Source: a bacterium (GTDB taxonomy: Bacteria > Patescibacteriota > Minisyncoccia > UBA6257 > GWB1-50-10). Taken from it: a DNA stretch of 39,337 nucleotides. The translations under genes and the position numbers were made by a program. The DNA is taken from positions 1 through 39,337 of the forward strand of contig DAIDAY010000006.1 of NCBI GenBank assembly GCA_027310365.1. Direction: 5' to 3'. Below, one piece after another: positions 33,960-39,337 of this stretch. The notes below the pieces were generated by a model that saw only the letters and a list, made by a program, of their open reading frames with translations, had not been told where the DNA came from and made no database searches. Numbering within the stretch: position 1 is the stretch's first letter; each line of letters opens with the position of its first letter.

Positions 33960-34071
33960 CTTTAGAGAATCCAGCCCCTCGCGGAGCAAGTTCCTCTTCT
34001 TGTTAGGCCGACCATTTTATTCAATCTTGATCGCTGCATAAAACCCATGGTAATTTTAAAATTCTCTAAAG
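33960..34071. repeat. Inverted-repeat insert C between pilN and pilO
   Basis: CTTTAGAGAAT (33960-33970) and ATTCTCTAAAG (34061-34071) are perfect reverse complements 90 nt apart. The segment exactly fills the pilN-pilO junction. Confidence 0.65.
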
Positions 34072-34081
34072 CGGGATTCAT
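33962..34081 (-). CDS. Tiny ORF (39 aa) within insert C
   Basis: The frame begins MNPALENFKITMGFMQRSRL and ends GTCSARGWIL. Its ATG overlaps the pilN stop as ATGA, and its TAA lies 9 nt before the pilO ATG, so translation could pass from pilN through this ORF into pilO. The start (MNP) resembles the tiny ORF of insert A. It may be only the translation of a repeat. Confidence 0.3.
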   Translation of the reverse strand: MNPALENFKITMGFMQRSRLNKMVGLTRRGTCSARGWIL

Positions 34082-34647
34082 AGCGGTTTCGAAAGGTACG
34101 CCGAGTTGAACGTCAGCGTCATTGAAAAGGAGGTTCCGCCGCTCGGATTGAAATTCATGCTCGTCAGAATCGCCTTCGTGAGTTCGGGCGCTTTTTCAAA
34201 CTGCGCCATTTGCGCCGCAAGCGTTTGAAGCGAATCGGCTTGACCGCTCAAATCCAAATTGCCGGCGGCGGAGGCGAACTTCGCTTCCGTGAAATAAACC
34301 CGCGGGAGCGTATTCTTCTCGAGAAACGGGAATAGGTTTCCCGTAAAGAGGTGATTTCCCAAAGCGCCTTTCAAATTGACGATCTGCGAGTAAATGGCCA
34401 CGAATTTTTGCTCGTCCTGGGCCGAAACCGAGCTGGCGAGTCCCGCTATGCTCTGATCCAGGGCAGACGACCGGGCATTCAAGTAATTCTCGTATCCCAC
34501 CTTGAGGCCGAAGTAAACGAGCAGCGAGAGAGCGAACAGCAAGAGCGAGAAAACGAAAAGCCGCCATGGCGTTCCGATGGCGATCGGCGCGTTGACGAAC
34601 TGCTCGCCGATACCGCTTCTTGTTTCTTGATTTCGCGTTTCGTCCAT
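34078..34647 (-). CDS. pilN: PilN-like pilus alignment protein
   Basis: The 189-aa protein starts MDETRNQETRSGIGEQFVNA and has a 45-residue cytosolic N-terminus, the segment that binds PilM in classical PilN. A membrane helix (about 48-70, LFVFSLLLFALSLLVYFGLK) and a periplasmic domain follow. ATG 34647 is taken because the upstream frame to 34698 is the translation of the insert B repeat arm. The stop forms an ATGA with the tiny ORF of insert C. Confidence 0.75.
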   Translation of the reverse strand: MDETRNQETRSGIGEQFVNAPIAIGTPWRLFVFSLLLFALSLLVYFGLKVGYENYLNARSSALDQSIAGLASSVSAQDEQKFVAIYSQIVNLKGALGNHLFTGNLFPFLEKNTLPRVYFTEAKFASAAGNLDLSGQADSLQTLAAQMAQFEKAPELTKAILTSMNFNPSGGTSFSMTLTFNSAYLSKPL

Positions 34648-34769
34648 CCCGTTAGAAATAATACGCATACGCGGCGTGCGCGGTGCATACCTTATCATCG
34701 ACTACTTTTAGTGATTTCTTGTTCATGAATTTATCCTCTTTTGGCGCGCCTCCGCGATTTCTCACGAGA
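34645..34769. repeat. Inverted-repeat insert B between pilM and pilN
   Basis: CATCCCGTTAGAAAT (34645-34659) and ATTTCTCACGAGA (34757-34769) are imperfect reverse complements. The left arm is nearly identical to that of insert A (CATCCCGTTAGAA), and both end at the ATG of the downstream gene. Confidence 0.6.
34652..34726 (-). CDS. Tiny ORF (24 aa) within insert B
   Basis: The frame begins MNKKSLKVVDDKVCTAHAAY and ends AYYF with TAA 4 nt before the pilN ATG (TAACGGGATG), the same junction as in insert A. No promoter is seen, and the coding status is doubtful. Confidence 0.25.
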   Translation of the reverse strand: MNKKSLKVVDDKVCTAHAAYAYYF

Positions 34770-34777
34770 CTCAATTT

Positions 34778-35884
34778 CTATAAAAAGTACCTTTCGGCAA
34801 GCCCGATGGCGAGAGCCAGTTCGTTGTTGAGCTGCCGCAGCGCGGGCTCGAGCCTCAGGTTATAAGAGACCTTCCTGAAAACATTGGGATGCGTTTCGAT
34901 CAAGCCGGTTTGCTGCGAGAAGTATCTCCCGACGCCAATGAGATCCGCCCCCCCTCCCGCAAGCATAATCCTCGCGACATCCCTTCCATATCGCCGCTTG
35001 AAAACATCCCGCAGATGGTTCGCTTCCTGTATTATAACATCCAAGAACGGAATAGTTAATGTTGATAACTCGGACTCCGGCCCCTCCGAAAGGAGCCCCC
35101 TTCTTCTCTTCAACTCCTCGGCCCTAAGAGAGGTAATGCCGAGACTCCGCGCCAGAGACTGGGTCAGATGTATCCCGCTGTAATCGGTCCCCCCGGAATA
35201 CTCAAGCGTCCCTTTCGCCGCGATGAACAACTCTGTTTCTTCGCCGCCGATGTCCACGATCATCGTATCGCCGTCCGCAGCATCACTGAGGCTTCTCGTC
35301 AGGGCAAAACCGTCGAACTCGAGCGCCGTAAGCCGCAAACCGGCTTTCTTGAAAACGGTCTTGTACTTTTGGACGACGCTTTTCGCCATGCCGACGACAA
35401 AGAGATGCTGGTATTTTTTATTGTCTCCCGCTTCGAACTCGTCGATTTTGAACCAATCGATCAGAACCTCATCCAGGGGCATTGGAATATACTGGGGCGC
35501 TTGGAACACGACCGCCTTCGCCGTTTCCGATGGAGACATGAGTGGCATATCCATGACCGTCGAAAACGAGGTGAAGGAGGGAATGGAAGCGACGGCAAGA
35601 TTCGTTTTCGGCTTCATTTCCTTCATGAGAAGCGCGAGATAGCCGCCGATTTCATTCTCGTCGATAGGAAGAGAGCTGGTTTGGATCGCTTTGTTGGGAT
35701 GGTTCAGGTATTCTTTCGTCTCAAGGATACCGTAGTTCACCAAACTCATTTTCCCTCCCCTCTCGCTTACCTCCGCGGCCTTGATGGAAACGGTTCCGAT
35801 GTCGACGCCCACGGCAGCCCGGCCGCGGAAAAAATTTCCGACATCCTCGAAAAAACCGGAGATGACGCTCGTTATGTTCGACAT
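34778..35884 (-). CDS. pilM: Type IV pilus actin-like protein PilM
   Basis: The 368-aa protein has the actin-like nucleotide-binding features of PilM: AAVGVDIGTVSIKAAEVSER near the start, MIVDIGGEETELFIA in the middle and RIMLAGGGADLIGVGRYF near the end. It binds PilN on the cytosolic face. It is the first gene of the minus-strand pilus locus, divergent from comFC with 23 nt between. A TAAAAT at 35895-35900 (minus strand) may be its -10 box. Confidence 0.93.
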   Translation of the reverse strand: MSNITSVISGFFEDVGNFFRGRAAVGVDIGTVSIKAAEVSERGGKMSLVNYGILETKEYLNHPNKAIQTSSLPIDENEIGGYLALLMKEMKPKTNLAVASIPSFTSFSTVMDMPLMSPSETAKAVVFQAPQYIPMPLDEVLIDWFKIDEFEAGDNKKYQHLFVVGMAKSVVQKYKTVFKKAGLRLTALEFDGFALTRSLSDAADGDTMIVDIGGEETELFIAAKGTLEYSGGTDYSGIHLTQSLARSLGITSLRAEELKRRRGLLSEGPESELSTLTIPFLDVIIQEANHLRDVFKRRYGRDVARIMLAGGGADLIGVGRYFSQQTGLIETHPNVFRKVSYNLRLEPALRQLNNELALAIGLAERYFL

Positions 35885-35885
35885 T

Positions 35886-35893
35886 GGTATAAT
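35886..35893 (+). promoter_or_regulatory. -10 box of comFC
   Basis: TATAAT (35888-35893) with TG-G before it, 14 nt upstream of ATG 35908. It lies in the 23-nt gap shared with pilM. Confidence 0.55.
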
Positions 35894-35907
35894 GATTTTA
35901 ACACAAG

Positions 35908-36630
35908 ATGAAGAAGGTTCGCGAGCTTTTTACAGCGCTTGCCGACATCGTTCTGCCGCCGATCTGCCTTATCTGCGGGACATATCTCGCAAAAGAGGAG
36001 AAGGATTTATGGCTCTGCGCGCGTTGTGCAGCGTGTTTCTCCATCAACCATGGGTTGTACTGCCCCGAATGCAAGCGGAGGCTTCCCGGAACGGAAACAC
36101 CGTGCCATAAGAACGCCCGTTTTCTCCTCGCCGCACCCTTCGATTTCGAGGACCCAAAAGTCCGGAGCCTCATCCTTCTCTTGAAATACCGGGGCATCAG
36201 AAAAGCGGCGATACCTCTCGCATTTTTTCTTGCCCAATACATCGACCGTTTATTCACCACCAACGATCTTCCTGCCGCGTTGACCGTTCTCCCCGTTCCG
36301 CTGCATAGATCCAAAGAACGCAAACGCGGATTCAATCAGTCCGCCCTTCTCGTGAAATTCCTCGGGAAAAGGATCGGTTGGACAACCGAGTACGCTCTGA
36401 TAAAGCGGGTGAAGAAGACGGCATCGCAAACAAAACAGGAATCTCCCGCTCTGCGCGAAAAAAACGTGAAGGATGCCTTTGCGGTGATCGACGCATCAAA
36501 AATAAAAGGCCGGAATATCGTCGTCGTTGACGATGTCTATACTTCCGGCGCGACTATGCACGAGGTGGCAAGAGTGCTCAAGGCGGCAGGCGCGAGAATC
36601 ATTATCGCCCTCGCGGTTGCCAAAACCTAG
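35908..36630 (+). CDS. comFC: ComFC family phosphoribosyltransferase-like competence protein
   Basis: The 240-aa protein has an N-terminal zinc-binding region with Cys pairs (PPICLICG, LCARCAACF, YCPECKRR), then LILLLKYRGIRKAA. The type I PRTase motif is NIVVVDDVYTSGATMHEVAR near residues 200-220, and VLPVPLHRSKERKRGFNQSA is highly conserved. ComFC proteins are needed for internalising or processing transforming DNA. Divergence from pilM, with which it shares 23 nt of upstream DNA, fits joint use in DNA uptake. Confidence 0.93.
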   Translation: MKKVRELFTALADIVLPPICLICGTYLAKEEKDLWLCARCAACFSINHGLYCPECKRRLPGTETPCHKNARFLLAAPFDFEDPKVRSLILLLKYRGIRKAAIPLAFFLAQYIDRLFTTNDLPAALTVLPVPLHRSKERKRGFNQSALLVKFLGKRIGWTTEYALIKRVKKTASQTKQESPALREKNVKDAFAVIDASKIKGRNIVVVDDVYTSGATMHEVARVLKAAGARIIIALAVAKT

Positions 36631-36658
36631 AACCCACCTCATAATATTTTCCGGCCGC

Positions 36659-36761
36659 GATATGAGCAAATTTCATTAAGACCAAGGCGCGACAACGAAG
36701 GCGTGTCCCCTGCGATACACCAAGGCGAAGCAACGCTGGTATTGGTGAAATTTGCCATATC
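36659..36761. repeat. Long-span inverted repeat with internal direct repeats
   Basis: GATATG plus GCAAATTTCA (36659-36675, one bulged A) pairs with TGAAATTTGC plus CATATC (36746-36761), giving 16 bp. Inside, ACCAAGGCG occurs twice (36681-36689 and 36719-36727) in a 17-nt unit that matches 14 of 17, and GTGT/ACAC (36703-36706 with 36717-36720) pair. It occupies the 319-nt gap after comFC. The rest of that gap holds GCATCC/GGATGC near 36815-36835 and TTCTCG/CGAGAA near 36900-36922, and no gene I can see. Confidence 0.65.
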
Positions 36762-36949
36762 CTTTTGGGTTCTGCTGTTTTGACCAATCGCTTCGTTGTG
36801 CCTCCCCTTGACGGCATCCGAGCGGATGCGCCTGCGTCAGCAAGCCTCGTACTTAGCCAAAACGGTCAAGAACGCGGGCGCGGAGACATTATGAGAGGGG
36901 TTCTCGGGTCTCCCGTCGAGAACGAGAGTCCTGAGGTGCGGGGGCGAGT

Positions 36950-38707
36950 TTATTTCTCCTGGAATATCTGGCTTGAGTTGCCTACGTTCGCGCAGTCGGC
37001 GTTCACGGCGCACTCATTCTCCGATTTTTTGGAATTCCTGTCATCGTACCGCTGGACGGTCTTGCAAACGTTGTTGGCGGCGCAGAGCTTGACAGTATCG
37101 CTCCCGACGGCTGCGCCGGCTGCGAGCGTCCTCGAAGCCGCCACATTGGACCAGCCGCTCACCGCCGCGCCGTTATAGAGAACTCTTGCGCGATACAGGT
37201 AGATGGTGTCTGCTTGCAAAGCGGTATCCATGTATACCGAGCTGGTGGTATTCACCACATCTTGGAAAACGCCAGACTGATTGTCGAATGGCGTACTGTT
37301 GGTCTGCTCGGCGGCGAAGGCGCGCGATACGGAGGCGACAAGACGATTGATATCGTTTCCGATGGAAGATAGCATACCCTTCACTCCTTCAACGATTCTT
37401 GATAAACTCGCGGCTACCTTGTTTCCGATGTTATCGTAAGTTATAAAGATGCTGGCTGTGGCTGGCGGTGAATATACCTTCTTGCCATTGGAAACCGTAT
37501 AAGCGTAGACGCTGTAAGAGTATCCCGTATAACTACCCACGTTCGTGTCGTCGTACGAAATGGCGCCCGACGGCAAATCAACCGTTACCGGTGGGGCGCC
37601 GCCTCCACCTACCATCAGATCTCTTCTTATTTCTATACCGGACGCCGCAGAAGAATTATTTGTCCACCTGAGATTAACAACCGGTTGATTGAGTGGTCCA
37701 CTCCATTTTGCCGTCAGTCCCGTCGGCGGCGCGATGCCGACATCGACAGCTTTCATCGCCGCATAATCGCTGCAGGTGCTCGACGAAAAATATGAATTAT
37801 TGAAAGTCATCTGGCCGCGATTGTCGGTTGCGTTGTTCGCCGTGTAGTACGGCGAAATGTCGCTCGCGAGGCAGTTCCGGATACGGTAGTAATAGGTCGT
37901 ATTTTCGCTGGCTGATCGGTCGGTGTACGGACTACTGCTTGCCACGAAATTTTCCACATCGGCGTCAAAAGTGAACGATGCGCTCCGTTGGATGTCAACA
38001 TACGTATCGCCGGCATCAATCAGCGGATTAGTGAACTGGGTCCATGAGATTACCGCAGCCATCGCGCCGTTGTTTTGCTGGACGGGTGAAGCAAAGAGAG
38101 AATTGGGGGGCGCAGGCGAAAGGTTCGCCCGCTGGATTTGGAAGGAATACCCGAGCGACGACGAGGCGCCGAGAACATTGTTGCCCCACGTAAGGTAGAT
38201 TGAGTTGGCGTCGTACGCGAACGCTTCCAGATTGGTCGGCGCATCCACCGATGTCGATTGTTGCGCAATACTGCCCACGGAACAACGAGAGGGGCTGGAA
38301 ACTATCCGGTTGGACGACCCACCCCCGACATAGTCTAGAACAAGCCAATAGTTTACCGAATGGCCGGGTGCAACAGTTGCGTCTACGCGGGAACCATTAC
38401 CCAGAGCAGAGCTTCCCGTCCAGCTGTATACGGTGTAGTAAGACGACTCATTATCAGTGTTTCCGTAAACAGTCGTGGTCCCTACCGTATAATCGGTCCC
38501 CGTCCAGAAAACGAGGATGTTGCTCCCCACCGTCTGGCACGAAAGAGTATACGGCTCACTTTTCGGCGGATTGGACGTAATCGTAGACGTTACATCCGAA
38601 TCGCAGTAGGCCGTCGTGCAAGTCCCGGCATTCGCCGTGAAAGCGCCCGCCGAAATCAGGAAAGCGGCAATAAGAAAAGCTGAATAAAAGATTTTTTTTC
38701 TTTTCAT
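36950..38707 (-). CDS. Secreted fibronectin type III-like surface protein
   Basis: The 585-aa protein has a signal peptide (MKRKKIFYSAFLIAAFLISA, cleavage near AGAFTANAG). A Cys-containing beta domain (about 30-145) follows. Two or more fibronectin-III-like units come next, beginning DAPTNLEAFAYDANSIYLTW (about 156) and APPTGLTAKWSGPLNQPVVN (about 335). Residues around 500 are IVEGVKGMLSSIGNDINRLV. The C-terminal part has a Cys pair motif (KLCAANNVCKTVQRYDDRNS). It has no sortase signal. A role in adhesion or host contact is inference. ATG 38707 starts the signal peptide; the frame to 38890 includes a fragment of another gene. Confidence 0.75.
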   Translation of the reverse strand: MKRKKIFYSAFLIAAFLISAGAFTANAGTCTTAYCDSDVTSTITSNPPKSEPYTLSCQTVGSNILVFWTGTDYTVGTTTVYGNTDNESSYYTVYSWTGSSALGNGSRVDATVAPGHSVNYWLVLDYVGGGSSNRIVSSPSRCSVGSIAQQSTSVDAPTNLEAFAYDANSIYLTWGNNVLGASSSLGYSFQIQRANLSPAPPNSLFASPVQQNNGAMAAVISWTQFTNPLIDAGDTYVDIQRSASFTFDADVENFVASSSPYTDRSASENTTYYYRIRNCLASDISPYYTANNATDNRGQMTFNNSYFSSSTCSDYAAMKAVDVGIAPPTGLTAKWSGPLNQPVVNLRWTNNSSAASGIEIRRDLMVGGGGAPPVTVDLPSGAISYDDTNVGSYTGYSYSVYAYTVSNGKKVYSPPATASIFITYDNIGNKVAASLSRIVEGVKGMLSSIGNDINRLVASVSRAFAAEQTNSTPFDNQSGVFQDVVNTTSSVYMDTALQADTIYLYRARVLYNGAAVSGWSNVAASRTLAAGAAVGSDTVKLCAANNVCKTVQRYDDRNSKKSENECAVNADCANVGNSSQIFQEK

Positions 38708-38717
38708 CCTTGTTTTT

Positions 38718-38725
38718 ATTATACC
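38718..38725 (-). promoter_or_regulatory. Extended -10 promoter of the fibronectin-like gene
   Basis: TG-G-TATAAT on the minus strand (hexamer 38718-38723), 10 nt before ATG 38707, predicting a leader of about 3 nt. Confidence 0.6.
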
Positions 38726-38734
38726 ACAGAGCGC

Positions 38735-38953
38735 CAATCGGATTCCGCAAAAGCTCGCGCCTCCGAACGTCTGGGTCGAAGGGCTGTAGGCGATTTCGCT
38801 CAAATCAACCAAACCATCCCAGGAACTGTTGCTGCCGTCTCCGAACGAAAGGAACTTCGCCGCTCCGGAAAGATTTCCCCAAGAATCCATCTTCGGAGCT
38901 TTGCCCGGAGGAACGTCGGAGGCGTTGAACGAGAGCCAGCCGTAGCCGCAGTT
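38735..38953 (-). pseudogene. Surface-protein fragment upstream of the fibronectin-like gene
   Basis: The minus-strand frame reads NCGYGWLSFNASDVPPGKAP, DSWGNLSGAAKFLSFGDGSN and SEIAYSPSTQTFGGASFCG. Such GW-SFN and GNLSG-A repeats occur in large Patescibacteria surface proteins with AWSENIGWISFN-type repeats. It has no start codon region, begins after a TAA and runs in frame towards the fibronectin-like gene, so it looks like a leftover of a larger surface gene. Confidence 0.45.
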
Positions 38954-39170
38954 TTAGTTGCTTTTATCCCATTCGTCCGCAGACACTCCAGCCTGTTTCA
39001 AAATCTCACCAACCAAGTGCTTCGATATGTCCTCCCTGGTGAGGGTTGGGTATGCGGACTTTCAAGCTACCTTTTACCATGAACAAATGACGGCCGCCTG
39101 AATAGGGGCCGGCAAAACCAAGTCGCCGAAACTTTTGGACCAGCTTTTTCCAGGAAACGTTCTTGGGCAT
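38954..39170 (-). pseudogene. hicA: HicA family toxin, frameshifted
   Basis: The frame from ATG 39170 reads MPKNVSWKKLVQKFRRLGFA, then GPYSGGRHLFMVKGSLKVRI and PNPHQ. This is the HicA double-stranded-RNA-binding fold with its catalytic His in GGRH. After the GGG run (plus-strand CCC at 39034-39036) the frame is lost. Skipping one base restores EDISKHLVGEILKQAGVSAD and a stop at 38954-38956. The total is 72 codons plus one base. One extra G therefore inactivates an otherwise complete toxin, unless it is a sequencing error. HicA cleaves mRNAs when not bound by HicB. Confidence 0.75.
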
Positions 39171-39337
39171 TTTTCACCAGCACCCTCTGGTCAAACCCGA
39201 TTTTCAATCCTGGAACGCTTTCATTCTCTCTCACCTTCAGCAAAATCCAGTCTTCCAATACTGAAAGTATAAAAAACAGAAAAGCCTGGAAAAGGACATG
39301 TGGCCCAAGATATTCACCGGCATGGATGGCGCCTGAC
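39171..39337 (-). pseudogene. Possible HicB antitoxin remnant (cut by window edge)
   Basis: Directly upstream of hicA, one frame contains VLEDWILLKVRENESVPGLK, similar to the C-terminal end of HicB-like antitoxins (a VLEDWI-type helix before a Pro). The rest of the frame, GFDQRVLVKNAQERF, runs into hicA out of its frame. The usual HicB partial RNase H-like body is not recognisable before the window ends. The call is based mostly on position. Confidence 0.3.

Overview
The window looks like part of a compact Patescibacteria (Candidate Phyla Radiation) genome, most likely in the Parcubacteria. This rests on gene content and style: a type IV pilus locus of the PilM/N/O/B/T/C type with several short pilins, a transketolase split into two subunits, a shortened release factor 1, many ATGA or 1-nt gene junctions, weak Shine-Dalgarno sites, and many genes with a -10 box directly in front of the start codon. 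The genetic code is standard (TGA is a stop at most ATGA junctions). I do not attempt a species name.

Layout. Positions 1-115 hold the cut-off start of a helix-turn-helix (transposase-like) gene on the minus strand. Positions 200-2712 (plus) carry rpmE (L31) behind a possible pseudoknotted leader, rplY (L25/CTC) and a secreted coiled-coil murein hydrolase. Positions 2881-14390 are almost all minus strand and mainly central carbon metabolism: prfA (no domain 1), a membrane-anchored methyltransferase resembling eukaryotic FAM173, class II fructose-bisphosphate aldolase, an unrecognised 417-aa protein, a PfkB-family kinase, both transketolase halves, CTP synthase, ribulose-phosphate epimerase, ribose-phosphate isomerase B, GAPDH and a DUF192 protein. 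Positions 14512-20348 hold a SpoU methyltransferase, recG, a single-chain mitochondrial-type PheRS, four tRNAs (Lys-CTT, a Met-CAT, an initiator Met and Asp-GTC), a pilin and gene remnants.

Positions 20357-24870 hold a sugar-nucleotide pyrophosphorylase (plus) and gatA, gatC and ligA (minus). Positions 24867-35884 are a minus-strand type IV pilus locus read pilM-pilN-pilO-small membrane protein-pilB-pilT-pilC-two pilins-pilD-four minor pilins, running by an ATGA overlap into ligA and then gatC-gatA. Three pilus junctions contain about 100-120-nt inserts with inverted-repeat arms and a tiny ORF. Next come comFC (plus) and a secreted fibronectin-III-type protein (minus). The right edge has decayed genes: a surface-protein fragment, a frameshifted HicA toxin and a possible HicB remnant.

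How the genes work together. Aldolase, transketolase, Rpe, RpiB and GAPDH cover the non-oxidative pentose phosphate pathway and lower glycolysis, giving pentose for nucleotides, with CTP synthase downstream. The pilus genes plus ComFC fit attachment and DNA uptake by a nucleotide-scavenging episymbiont. The most unusual items are the single-chain PheRS, the FAM173-like methyltransferase, RF1 without domain 1, the C33 initiator tRNA, the L31 leader candidate, the leaderless promoter layout and the inverted-repeat inserts of the pilus locus.
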